64,000 nt of DNA, from contig DATJED010000023.1 of assembly GCA_035496935.1 (NCBI GenBank), forward strand, positions 186,001 through 250,000, written 5' to 3'. This document shows positions 34,154 through 42,717 of this stretch, in pieces; position 1 is the stretch's first letter, and every line of letters starts with the position of its first letter. A program made the translations under genes and the position numbers. Origin of the DNA: Pseudopedobacter sp035496935 (GTDB lineage Bacteria; Bacteroidota; Bacteroidia; Sphingobacteriales; Sphingobacteriaceae). The notes below the pieces were generated by a model. That model was not told where the DNA came from, searched no databases, and worked only from the letters and a program-made list of their open reading frames with translations.

Positions 34154-34585
34154 ATGAAGCATCAGGAAACTATTGATTATCATTTAAAAATAACCTGGCA
34201 AAGTATAGCAAACAGGTATAATCAATTAGCGGCCGAGTTTGGAATAACGCAATCCATAGGTTATTTGTTGATGAATATAGATGAAGAAAACGGGACAACG
34301 GTGTCTGAAATGGCAAGCTTATTGGGCTTAAAATCAACAAGTTTAAGTAGAATGTTGAATAATTTGGAGAAAATTGGGCTGATATATCGCGAAAGCCATT
34401 CAACAGATAAAAGATCGGTAAAGTTGTACCTAACAAATCTAGGGAAAGAAAAACGCCATCTTGCAAGGGTGGTTGTGAAAAAGTTTAACGATTATTTAGA
34501 AGAGAATTTAGCCGAAACCGAAAAAGCACAATTAGTTAACTCTTTAAAACTTATTAACGATTTAACGAACAATTACAAACCTTGA
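34154..34585 (+). CDS. MarR-family transcriptional regulator
   Basis: 143 residues, winged helix. The helix-turn-helix lies at about 52-78 (VSEMASLLGLKSTSLSRMLNN) and the wing near 85-100 contains STDKRSVKLYLT, both classical MarR features. It is the first gene of a fatty-acid beta-oxidation operon and starts 12 bases before fadN. It probably represses itself and the operon through the paired sites at 34047-34080 and is released by an acyl-CoA or fatty acid. Ligand is inferred. Confidence 0.9.
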   Translation: MKHQETIDYHLKITWQSIANRYNQLAAEFGITQSIGYLLMNIDEENGTTVSEMASLLGLKSTSLSRMLNNLEKIGLIYRESHSTDKRSVKLYLTNLGKEKRHLARVVVKKFNDYLEENLAETEKAQLVNSLKLINDLTNNYKP

Positions 34586-34597
34586 TATTTTAATTTT

Positions 34598-37003
34598 ATG
34601 AAGAGATCAATAAAAAAAGTAGCAGTGTTGGGATCCGGAATTATGGGGTCGCGGATAGCTTGCCACTTTGCAAATATTGGAGTAGAAGTTTTGCTTTTGG
34701 ATATTGTGCCAAAAGAATTAAACGATAAAGAAAAAGCCAAAGGTTTAACCCTAGAAAGCCCACTTGTACGCAACAGAATTGTAAATGATGCTTTGGCTTT
34801 TGCAGCAAAATCTAACCCATCACCAGTTTATAATAAAGCTGTTTTAAACAAAATTAAAACCGGAAATTTTGACGATAACATGATAGACATTGCCAACTGC
34901 GATTGGACAATCGAGGTTGTTGTTGAGAATCTTAAAATTAAGCAGTCGGTTTACAATCAAGTAGAGCAGTTCAGAAAGCCGGGTACGTTAATTACCTCAA
35001 ATACTTCGGGAATTCCAATTCATTTAATGGCAGAAGGAAGGTCAGAGGATTTTAAAAAGCATTTCTGCGGAACGCACTTTTTTAACCCACCACGTTATTT
35101 ACGCTTACTGGAAATTATTCCAACTCCGCATACGGATACTGAGATTGTTGATTTTCTGATGCACTACGGCGATAAATTTTTAGGCAAAACTACAGTTTTA
35201 TGTAAAGATACGCCGGCTTTTATCGCAAACCGCGTTGGCGTTTATTCCATTATGTCTTTACTGCATTTGGTTCAAAAAATGGATTTAACCGTTGAAGAGG
35301 TGGACAAGTTTACCGGCCCGGCTTTAGGCAGGCCAAAATCTGCTACTTTCCGAACCACAGATGTTGTTGGTTTAGATACCATGATTAACGTAGCAAACGG
35401 TTTGGCAGAAAATGTACCTAATGATGAACAAAAAGAGGTTTTTGTTTTGCCGGATTATGTGAAGAAAATGCAGGAAAACAAATGGCTGGGCGATAAAACC
35501 AGTCAGGGTTTCTACAAAAAAACAAAGGATAAAGACGGTAAAACAGAGATTTTAGCATTAGACCTTAAAACTTTGGAGTATCGTCCACAAAATAAGGTAA
35601 AATCCGCTACGCTTGACGCGACTAAACCCATTGAAAATCTTCGAGAACGGATGAAAGTTTATGCAGCCGGAAAAGACAAGGCAGCAGAATTTTTCAGAAT
35701 TTCTTTTTCGGGATTGTTTGAATATGTTTCTAATCGCATTCCAGAAATCTCCGATGAATTGTATCGTATCGATGATGCGATGCGAGCCGGTTTTGGTTGG
35801 GAGTTGGGCCCGTTTGAAGTTTGGGACGCTTTGGGTGTTAGGGAAGGGGTAGAAATGATGAAAGCCAACGGAAAAACTCCGGCAAAATGGGTTACAGAAA
35901 TGCTGGAAGCCGGAAATCCATCTTTCTATAAAGTTGAAAACGTCAATAAAACCTATTACGATATTCCATCAAAATCTTATAAAGCAATTCCCGGTCAGGA
36001 TGCCTTTATTATTTTAGATAACCTTAGAGCCAACAAAGTCATCTGGAAAAATGCAGGAACCACACTTTTCGATTTGGGCGATGGCATTTTAAACTTAGAG
36101 TTTCATACCAAAATGAACACCATTGGTGGCGAAGTTTTATCCGGAATTAATAAAGCGATTGACATTGCCGAAAAAGATTACAGAGGTTTGGTCATCGGAA
36201 ATGATGGAGCGAACTTTTCAGCTGGGGCAAACGTGGGGATGATTTTCATGATGGCTGTAGAGCAGGAATGGGACGAGGTGAACATGGCGATTAGGATGTT
36301 CCAGAATACGTCTATGCGATTGCGTTATTCCTCTATTCCGGTAGTAGTAGCTCCGCACAACCTTACTTTAGGCGGCGGGTGTGAATTCGCGTTGCATGCG
36401 GATCATGTGCAACTCAACGCCGAAACCTATATGGGCTTGGTAGAGTTTGGTGTCGGTTTAATTCCGGGAGGCGGTGGCACTAAGGAGATGACCTTAAGAG
36501 CGTCAGATGCTTTTGAGGAAGGCCAAATTGAGCAGAACGTTTTAAAGGAAAAATTCCTGACCATCGCCATGGCAAAAGTTTCCACTTCGGGTTTAGAAGC
36601 TTATGATTTAGGTTATTTGTTGAAAGATAAATTCGCTATTTCAATGAACAGAAGCAGACTGATTGCCGATGCCAAAGTGAAAGCTTTAGAATTGGCTAAT
36701 GCCGGTTATACACAACCGGTAAGAAGGACAGATATTAAAGTTTTAGGGAAATTCGGCTTAGGAATGGTTTACTCTGGAGCAAATAGCATGCGTTCTGGCA
36801 ACTACATTTCAGACCATGACCAAAAAATCTCTCAAAAACTGGGTTATGTGATGTGCGGAGGCGATTTATCAGCACCAACTTTAGTTACCGAACAATATTT
36901 GTTGGATTTAGAAAGGGAAGCATTTTTGAGCCTGTGCGGGGAAAAGAAAACTTTAGAAAGAATACAATCAATAATAACTAAGGGGAAACCGTTGCGAAAC
37001 TAA
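34598..37003 (+). CDS. fadN: 3-hydroxyacyl-CoA dehydrogenase / enoyl-CoA hydratase
   Basis: 801 residues. Here the NAD-binding hydroxyacyl-CoA dehydrogenase domain comes first (GSGIMGSRIA at 12-21), followed by its C-terminal helical domains, and the crotonase-type hydratase comes last (about 500-720; oxyanion-hole regions GANFSAGANVG and LGGGCEFALHAD). This order is that of FadN of Bacillus, opposite to E. coli FadB. It does the hydration and oxidation steps of beta-oxidation. Thiolase and acyl-CoA dehydrogenase genes follow. Confidence 0.9.
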   Translation: MKRSIKKVAVLGSGIMGSRIACHFANIGVEVLLLDIVPKELNDKEKAKGLTLESPLVRNRIVNDALAFAAKSNPSPVYNKAVLNKIKTGNFDDNMIDIANCDWTIEVVVENLKIKQSVYNQVEQFRKPGTLITSNTSGIPIHLMAEGRSEDFKKHFCGTHFFNPPRYLRLLEIIPTPHTDTEIVDFLMHYGDKFLGKTTVLCKDTPAFIANRVGVYSIMSLLHLVQKMDLTVEEVDKFTGPALGRPKSATFRTTDVVGLDTMINVANGLAENVPNDEQKEVFVLPDYVKKMQENKWLGDKTSQGFYKKTKDKDGKTEILALDLKTLEYRPQNKVKSATLDATKPIENLRERMKVYAAGKDKAAEFFRISFSGLFEYVSNRIPEISDELYRIDDAMRAGFGWELGPFEVWDALGVREGVEMMKANGKTPAKWVTEMLEAGNPSFYKVENVNKTYYDIPSKSYKAIPGQDAFIILDNLRANKVIWKNAGTTLFDLGDGILNLEFHTKMNTIGGEVLSGINKAIDIAEKDYRGLVIGNDGANFSAGANVGMIFMMAVEQEWDEVNMAIRMFQNTSMRLRYSSIPVVVAPHNLTLGGGCEFALHADHVQLNAETYMGLVEFGVGLIPGGGGTKEMTLRASDAFEEGQIEQNVLKEKFLTIAMAKVSTSGLEAYDLGYLLKDKFAISMNRSRLIADAKVKALELANAGYTQPVRRTDIKVLGKFGLGMVYSGANSMRSGNYISDHDQKISQKLGYVMCGGDLSAPTLVTEQYLLDLEREAFLSLCGEKKTLERIQSIITKGKPLRN

Positions 37004-37132
37004 GATAATAGATATGAGACGTGAGATTGGAGAGCTAGTAAAGCTTAAGTATAAATCTTGCAACTCAATATATAGAAACATGATGAGTGATTTTGAAGAT
37101 TCTCATATCTCCCATCTCAATACTAATTAAAA
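37004..37132. repeat. Imperfect palindrome between fadN and fadA
   Basis: The left side contains AGATATGAGACGTGAGATTG and the right side GATTCTCATATCTCCCATCT, which is a rough reverse complement. Almost the whole 129-bp gap is taken up by these arms and an AT-rich loop. No promoter or terminator is evident. Such GAGATATGAGA-word palindromes resemble intergenic repeats I recall from Pedobacter. Confidence 0.5.
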
Positions 37133-38308
37133 ATGGAAGCATACATTATAGCAGGATACAGAACAGCAGTCGGAAAAGCACCTCGCGGTGTATTTCGTTT
37201 TACACGGGCAGATGACTTAGCGTCGGATGTGATACGGGCATTGGTGGGTTCAGTACCAAATTTGGATAAGACTCAAATCGATGATGTCATCGTAGGAAAT
37301 GCCACGCCAGAGGCCGAGCAAGGTTTAAACATTGGGCGTATGATTTCTCTTATGGCTTTGGATACGGATAAAGTTCCGGGGGTAACGGTCAACCGCTATT
37401 GCGCTTCAGGATTGGAAACCATTGCAACGGCGGTAGCTAAAATCAAAGCAGGAATGGCGCACTGCATTGTGGCCGGTGGGGTAGAAGTGATGAGCGGAAT
37501 GCCTTTTGGTGGATGGAAAGTGGTGCCAAATCCGGAGGTGGCAGTCAAAAACCCGGACTGGTACTGGGGCATGGGCTTAACTGCCGAGGCAGTGGCAAAA
37601 GAATACAATGTAAGCCGTGAAGATCAGGATGAATTTGCTCTAAAATCTCATCAAAAAGCAATTGAAGCCATCAAAAATGGTCATTTAAAAGAAGGGGTTC
37701 TTCCGATTACCATCAAAGAGAACTATCTGGATGCAAACATGAAAAAGAAAACTCGCGAATATGTGGTAGATACAGATGAAGGACCAAGAGCTGATACTTC
37801 TTTATCTGCTCTAGCCAAATTAAAACCTGTTTTTGCTGCAGGCGGTTCTATCACAGCAGGGAATTCCTCTCAAACTTCAGACGGGGCGGCCTTTGTTTTA
37901 GTAGTTTCTGAAAAGATGCTGAAGCAATTAAATGTTGAACCTATCGCTCGGTTAGTGAGCTACTCAGTTGCCGGCGTTCCACCAAGAATTATGGGAATTG
38001 GTCCAATAGAAGCTGTTCCAAAAGCTTTAAAACAAGCCGATATGAAACTGGAGCAAATTGATTTGATAGAACTGAACGAAGCATTTGCATCACAATCTTT
38101 AGCGGTAATCAGAACATTAGGTTTAGATCAAAGCAAAGTTAATGTAAACGGAGGCGCAATTGCTTTAGGTCATCCGTTGGGCTGTACCGGAGCAAAACTC
38201 TCCGTACAAATTTTCAATGAACTAAAAAGAAGAAATCAGAAATACGGAATGGTTACCATGTGCGTAGGAAGTGGACAAGGTGCGGCTGGGATATTTGAAA
38301 TGCTTTAA
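37133..38308 (+). CDS. fadA: Acetyl-CoA C-acyltransferase (thiolase)
   Basis: 391 residues, complete thiolase. Nucleophile C90 in NRYCASGLE, H347 in GHPLGCTGA, and the second cysteine C377 in CVGSGQGAAG. Cleaves 3-ketoacyl-CoA, the last step of each beta-oxidation round. A degradative rather than biosynthetic role follows from its place between fadN and fadE. Confidence 0.93.
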   Translation: MEAYIIAGYRTAVGKAPRGVFRFTRADDLASDVIRALVGSVPNLDKTQIDDVIVGNATPEAEQGLNIGRMISLMALDTDKVPGVTVNRYCASGLETIATAVAKIKAGMAHCIVAGGVEVMSGMPFGGWKVVPNPEVAVKNPDWYWGMGLTAEAVAKEYNVSREDQDEFALKSHQKAIEAIKNGHLKEGVLPITIKENYLDANMKKKTREYVVDTDEGPRADTSLSALAKLKPVFAAGGSITAGNSSQTSDGAAFVLVVSEKMLKQLNVEPIARLVSYSVAGVPPRIMGIGPIEAVPKALKQADMKLEQIDLIELNEAFASQSLAVIRTLGLDQSKVNVNGGAIALGHPLGCTGAKLSVQIFNELKRRNQKYGMVTMCVGSGQGAAGIFEML

Positions 38309-38310
38309 AT

Positions 38311-38413
38311 TGTATCAAAGATATTAGTGTCAAGATACGTAATTAATGGGTAAAAATTTATTGATGAGTTATACAGGTCTTGATACTTGATACTCGCTAC
38401 TTAATACTTAACG
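38311..38413. repeat. Imperfect palindrome between fadA and fadE
   Basis: The left arm has GTATCAAAGATATTAGTGTC and the right arm TCTTGATACTTGATACTCGC; the right arm's complement reads in TATCAAG words like the left. The arms flank an AT-rich centre and the right arm runs to within two bases of the fadE ATG at 38416. Same position type as the fadN-fadA palindrome but a different word. Confidence 0.5.
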
Positions 38414-38415
38414 AG

Positions 38416-40203
38416 ATGGAAGAAACTAAAAAAACAACAAAAGGCGGAGAGTTCATCATCTCCGAAACAGATTTTAAGGACGTGTTTATTCCTGAAGAAT
38501 TTGATGAAGAACAGTTGATGATCAAGAAAACTTGTGAGGATTTCTTGGCAGCGGAGGTAAGTCCGAATTTAGAGCGGATTGATCAACAAGAAGAAGGTTT
38601 AATGGAGTCTTTGATGGATAAAGCCGGAGAGCTTGGTTTATTAGCGGTCTCTATCCCTGAAGAATATGGAGGCTTCGGAAAAAACTTCAATACGTCTATG
38701 CTGGTTACAGATGTCATAGGTGCCGGACATTCGTTTGCGGTTGCACTTTCGGCACATACCGGGATCGGAACATTGCCGATTTTGTATTACGGTAACAAAG
38801 AGCAAAAAGATAAATACATTCCAAAATTAGCGTCTGGCGAGTGGAAAGCTTCTTACTGTTTAACCGAACCTAATGCCGGATCGGACGCAAATTCCGGAAA
38901 AACCAAAGCAGTTTTAAACGCCGAAGGAACGCATTACATCATCAATGGCCAAAAAATGTGGATCACCAACGGCGGTTTTGCTGATGTTTTTATTGTTTTT
39001 GCCAAGATTGATGACGATAAAAACCTTTCTGCATTTATCGTGGAGAAAACATTTGGCGGCATTACCATGAATCCCGAAGAGCATAAAATGGGAATCAAAG
39101 GTTCATCAACCCGTCAGATTTTTTTTAACGATTGTCCCGTTCCAAAAGAAAATTTACTTTCCGAAAGAGAGAATGGATTTAAAATTGCGGTTAACATTTT
39201 AAACATCGGGCGAATTAAACTCGGCGCAGCTGCTATTGGATCTTCGCGTAAAGTTTTGGACCAAGCGATTAACTATTCAAACGAAAGGGTTCAGTTCGGA
39301 CTCAATATTTCCAAATTTGGCGCAATACGTTATAAATTGGCTGAAATGGCTACTCGTAACTTTGCTGTAGGAAGTGCGGCTTATCGGGCCGGGCAAAACA
39401 TCGATGATGCTTACGAACAACTCGTAGCAAACGGAATGGACAGTGGAAAAGCAAAGCTGAAATCTACCGAACTATTTGCCGTGGAATGTGCAATTATTAA
39501 AGTTTGGGGTTCAGAAGTTTTGGACTATATAGTTGACGAAGGTGTACAGGTTTACGGTGGTATGGGGTTTTCTGCGGATGCACCGATGGACAGGGCATAT
39601 CGCGATAGCCGTATCAACCGTATTTTTGAAGGCACCAATGAGATCAACCGCCTATTAATTGTAGATATGCTTTTGAAAAGAGCGTTAAAAGGCGAGTTAG
39701 ATTTAATGACTCCGGCTACAGCTGTTGCGGGCGAATTAATGTCGATCCCGGAGTTTGGAGATGAGGATGATTCTTTGTTTGCCGTAGAGAAAAAAACACT
39801 TAAAAATTTAAAGAAAGCAGGTTTAATGATTGCAGGTTCTGCGGTTCAAAAACTGATGATGAGCCTTTCTAAAGAGCAGGAAATTTTAATGAACATTGCA
39901 GACATTATAGGCTTTGTTTATGTTGCAGAATCAACAATTTTAAGGGTCGAAAAATTAGTTTCAATGCGAGGCGAGGAAGCATGTAAAGGCCAGCTGGATA
40001 TGATGCGAATTTACTTGCAAGAAGCCGTTGATAGAACTTACATGGCAGGCAAAGAAGCATTAAATTCTTTTGCCGAAGGTGATGAACTGAATATGATGTT
40101 AATGGGATTACGCCGATTTACAAAAGTTGCACCATTTAACATTAAAGATGCCAGACAACGCGTTGCCAAACAATTGATAGAAGCGAATAAATATTGTTTT
40201 TAA
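38416..40203 (+). CDS. fadE: Acyl-CoA dehydrogenase
   Basis: 595 residues. The dehydrogenase core (about 20-410) has YCLTEPNAGSDAN and the Glu-containing GGMGFSADAPMDRAYRDSR and IFEGTNEINR motifs. A further 180-residue helical C-terminal domain follows, as in very-long-chain acyl-CoA dehydrogenases and Bacillus FadE. Catalyses the first oxidation of beta-oxidation with FAD. The frame is open 12 codons further up, but that part lies in the palindromic repeat; ATG 38416 gives a normal N-terminus. Last gene of the operon, with a terminator behind it. Confidence 0.92.
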   Translation: MEETKKTTKGGEFIISETDFKDVFIPEEFDEEQLMIKKTCEDFLAAEVSPNLERIDQQEEGLMESLMDKAGELGLLAVSIPEEYGGFGKNFNTSMLVTDVIGAGHSFAVALSAHTGIGTLPILYYGNKEQKDKYIPKLASGEWKASYCLTEPNAGSDANSGKTKAVLNAEGTHYIINGQKMWITNGGFADVFIVFAKIDDDKNLSAFIVEKTFGGITMNPEEHKMGIKGSSTRQIFFNDCPVPKENLLSERENGFKIAVNILNIGRIKLGAAAIGSSRKVLDQAINYSNERVQFGLNISKFGAIRYKLAEMATRNFAVGSAAYRAGQNIDDAYEQLVANGMDSGKAKLKSTELFAVECAIIKVWGSEVLDYIVDEGVQVYGGMGFSADAPMDRAYRDSRINRIFEGTNEINRLLIVDMLLKRALKGELDLMTPATAVAGELMSIPEFGDEDDSLFAVEKKTLKNLKKAGLMIAGSAVQKLMMSLSKEQEILMNIADIIGFVYVAESTILRVEKLVSMRGEEACKGQLDMMRIYLQEAVDRTYMAGKEALNSFAEGDELNMMLMGLRRFTKVAPFNIKDARQRVAKQLIEANKYCF

Positions 40204-40226
40204 CGCTCGTTTTTATAAATAATGAG

Positions 40227-40257
40227 GCCGTTCAAATTATTTGAACGGCTTTTTTTG
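40227..40257 (+). terminator. fad operon terminator
   Basis: GCCGTTCAAA and TTTGAACGGC form a perfect 10-bp stem with a 3-base loop, followed by seven T residues, between the convergent fadE and hxlR genes. Confidence 0.9.
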
Positions 40258-40276
40258 TACGCACAAGAATATCTTA

Positions 40277-40621
40277 TTATTCAATCTCTTGGGGCATGGA
40301 TGCGATTTCATATTTTAAATTCCATTTTTTTATATCTTCTAAAATCGGTAAAAAGGCTAAGCCTTTTTCAGACAGACTATATTCTACCCTTGGTGGTATT
40401 TCCTTATAGGCTAATCTTTCTAATAGTCCATCTTCTTCCAGCTCTTTTAACTGTTCGGTTAGCACTTTCCTTGAGATGTTTGGTATTATGGCATCTAACT
40501 GACCAAAACGAACGGTACGGGTGCCGATAACATCTATAATTATCGGTTTCCATTTATTGCCAATAGTGCCAATAGCTCTGGTGAATGGACAATGTGAATT
40601 GCAAAATCTTTCGTCTCTCAT
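40277..40621 (-). CDS. HxlR-family transcriptional regulator
   Basis: 114 residues, compact winged helix. N-terminal cysteines C7 and C11 (FCNSHCPF) match the redox-sensing Cys seen in this family; ISRKVLTEQLKELEEDGLL is the recognition helix region and PPRVEYSLSEKG the wing. HxlR proteins such as YodB and QorR sense quinones, aldehydes or oxidants. It is divergent from four redox genes and probably controls them through the GTTAC sites in the shared 106-bp promoter region. Confidence 0.9.
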   Translation of the reverse strand: MRDERFCNSHCPFTRAIGTIGNKWKPIIIDVIGTRTVRFGQLDAIIPNISRKVLTEQLKELEEDGLLERLAYKEIPPRVEYSLSEKGLAFLPILEDIKKWNLKYEIASMPQEIE

Positions 40622-40636
40622 ATTTTAATATTTGTA

Positions 40637-40674
40637 GTTACCTATTAGTAACCAGAATAAACTATAATAGTTAC
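40637..40674. promoter_or_regulatory. Candidate HxlR operator
   Basis: GTTAC (40637-40641) and GTAAC (40648-40652) form an inverted repeat with a 6-bp spacer. A further GTTAC half-site at 40670-40674 lies where the -33 element of the rightward promoter would be. The placement between divergent genes supports a regulator site. Confidence 0.5.
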
Positions 40675-40693
40675 AAATATATACTATTGATAA

Positions 40694-40701
40694 TACCTTT
40701 G
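40694..40701 (+). promoter_or_regulatory. -7 element TACCTTTG of the redox operon
   Basis: Perfect TAnnTTTG, 26 bases before ATG 40728. The -33 position has TTA inside the GTTAC half-site, 20 bases upstream. Confidence 0.5.
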
Positions 40702-40727
40702 AGAAACAAATTCAAAATAAATAAGTA

Positions 40728-41492
40728 ATGAGTAGATTAAAAAACAAAGTAACCGTTATCACAGGTGGTAATAGTGGCATTGGGTTCGGCGTTGCCCAAG
40801 AATTTAAAAACGAAGGAGCTGTAGGAGCTATTGTCGGCAGAAATCAGCAAACCCTAGATAGTTCGTTGGCTCAACTTGGCGATAATTTTATTGCCATAAA
40901 TGCCGATGTAACTAACCTTGCCGACCTGAAAAGAGTGTTTAAACAAACATCTGAAAAATTTGGTAAAATAGATGTTATTGTAGTCAATGCGGGTGGAGCA
41001 GCTACAGGAGCGGCATTCGGTTCGGTGGCAGATATTGGCGAAGCCGACTATGATAAGACAATGGATTTAAACGTTAAAAGCGTTTACTTCACTGTGCATA
41101 AAGCACTACCCTATATGAATGATGGAGGTTCTATTATTCTTATCGGGTCAAATGCTGGGCATCGGGCATATCCTTCTTTTACCCTTTACGGGGCTGCTAA
41201 AGCGGCTGTAATCCATTTTGCAAAAGGATTTTCAAACGATCTTTTAGCCAGAAGAATTAGAGCAAACGTAATATCGCCAGGTACAACAGATACTCCGGTA
41301 TTTGACAAATTTCTTCCAGCAGATCAGAGTGAAGCTTTAAAAAAACACTTTGCAGATTCAATGCCAATAGGCAGAATTGGGCAACCGTCTGATATCGGTA
41401 AAACAGCGGTTTTCCTAGCTTCAGATGATTCTTCGTTTATGCTTGGTGCTGAGCTTCTTGTTGATGGTGGCCTGACCTATTTGGCCAAATAA
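40728..41492 (+). CDS. SDR-family oxidoreductase
   Basis: 254 residues. TGGNSGIGF (12-20) is the cofactor loop; catalytic S141, Y154 and K158 (YGAAK) are present. It is a general NAD(P)-dependent short-chain dehydrogenase; substrate unknown. First gene after the HxlR-controlled promoter, 62 bases before the DoxX gene, so probably induced by an electrophile or oxidant. Confidence 0.85.
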   Translation: MSRLKNKVTVITGGNSGIGFGVAQEFKNEGAVGAIVGRNQQTLDSSLAQLGDNFIAINADVTNLADLKRVFKQTSEKFGKIDVIVVNAGGAATGAAFGSVADIGEADYDKTMDLNVKSVYFTVHKALPYMNDGGSIILIGSNAGHRAYPSFTLYGAAKAAVIHFAKGFSNDLLARRIRANVISPGTTDTPVFDKFLPADQSEALKKHFADSMPIGRIGQPSDIGKTAVFLASDDSSFMLGAELLVDGGLTYLAK

Positions 41493-41554
41493 CTCCATAA
41501 CGCTGACACGAAGGTGAACTTGTGTCGCTAAATAATTTAAAACATTAAAACAAA

Positions 41555-41956
41555 ATGAAAAGAAAGAAAATTATCTACTGGACAGTAACAGGCATACTAG
41601 GAGTTATGATGCTTTTTAGTGCCTACGGTTATTTAACGAATGAAGAAATGAAAGCTGGTTTTGTGCATCTTGGCTTTCCGGCTTATTTCAGAATTGAACT
41701 GGCCATAGCAAAGCTTATCGGCACTTTTCTTTTGCTGATCCCTTCTATTCCGAAGCGAATAAAAGATGTGGCTTATACGGGGTTTGCAATTACATTTATT
41801 TCAGCATTTATAGCTCACACCTCAAGCGGTGACCCTTTATCAGTCGCTATAATGCCATTAATATTTCTGGGTATTCTTGCAATGTCATTTATTTATAACA
41901 TAAAAGTGTTCCATTTAACAAGCAATGAATTCCACCAACAGAAATCTTCAATATAA
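41555..41956 (+). CDS. DoxX-family membrane protein
   Basis: 133 residues with four predicted helices and the DoxX-type stretch FRIELAIAKLIGTFLLLIPS near 47-66. The family is small, membrane-embedded and linked to quinone or thiol redox. It shares fold but not close sequence with the DoxX protein at 10397-10807. Placed in the HxlR-controlled group. Confidence 0.8.
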   Translation: MKRKKIIYWTVTGILGVMMLFSAYGYLTNEEMKAGFVHLGFPAYFRIELAIAKLIGTFLLLIPSIPKRIKDVAYTGFAITFISAFIAHTSSGDPLSVAIMPLIFLGILAMSFIYNIKVFHLTSNEFHQQKSSI

Positions 41957-41985
41957 CAGTAAAAAGAAACTTTAAAATAAAAGCA

Positions 41986-42609
41986 ATGAATAAAGAAAAA
42001 AATAACGCCACTCGCTACGCAATTATTGGTTTCGGTAGCATCGGGCAGGCCTTAGCGAAGGCATTTGCCCGCAAAGGTATTGAAGTATCTATAGCAACTA
42101 CCCGCAACCCGGAAAGCTTTGTTGTCGAGGCGGTCGCGATTGGCCCCGGAATTATTCCCACAACACTTGCGGAAGCCGTAAAGGCGGATGTCATCTTTCT
42201 GGCTGTCCGTTTTCAATCGCACACGGATGTTGCGAAGACACTGCTTACCTGGCAGGGGAAGATCATCGTCGACGTTACCAATGCCTATGGAGTGCCCGCT
42301 GAGAATTTGGGAGGACAGCCTTCTGCCATAATTGTTGCGCAGGCCTTCACCGGAGGGAAGCTGGTTAAGGGCTTCAACCATTTGGCCGCGGCGGTCATCG
42401 GACAAGATCCGGCCGTACATGGTGGGAGGAGAGTGGTGTTCCTAGCGAGCGACGACGACGGTGCAGCGGCCGAAATTGGTGCGCTTGCGGAAAACCTAGG
42501 TTTTTTACCCGTTCAACTTGGGGGTCTTTCGGAAGGCGGACTACTTGTGCAGGCGCATGGAGACAGCTGGGGCCGACTGATCTTTAAGGACTTGGTTAAG
42601 TTCGACTGA
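41986..42609 (+). CDS. F420-dependent-type NADP oxidoreductase, GC-rich
   Basis: 207 residues. An N-terminal Rossmann fold (IIGFGSIGQALAKAF, 13-27) and FNHLAAAVI further on match the NADPH-dependent F420 reductase-like family (NAD-binding domain PF03807). In organisms without F420 these are generic NADP-dependent reductases. Base composition differs sharply from all neighbours: 35 and 38 G/C of 60 at 42121-42180 and 42421-42480, versus 21 of 60 at 41041-41100. Only the first ~30 bases are AT-rich. This points to recent transfer from a GC-rich donor. Confidence 0.8.
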   Translation: MNKEKNNATRYAIIGFGSIGQALAKAFARKGIEVSIATTRNPESFVVEAVAIGPGIIPTTLAEAVKADVIFLAVRFQSHTDVAKTLLTWQGKIIVDVTNAYGVPAENLGGQPSAIIVAQAFTGGKLVKGFNHLAAAVIGQDPAVHGGRRVVFLASDDDGAAAEIGALAENLGFLPVQLGGLSEGGLLVQAHGDSWGRLIFKDLVKFD

Positions 42610-42717
42610 TGAATCCTCACCGCAAATTATCTGGAAATGGGACTAACTCCGGCTACTTCTGTAGCTTACGAAAGCTGCTAGCTTCCCGAAACATTAAACC
42701 CTTAAATATTTAAATCA

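Noticed and set aside
41555..41956. Second thiosulfate-oxidation locus based on the DoxX family
   Set aside because: DoxX proteins are widespread and occur in many redox settings; no DoxD/DoxA or sulfur genes accompany this copy.
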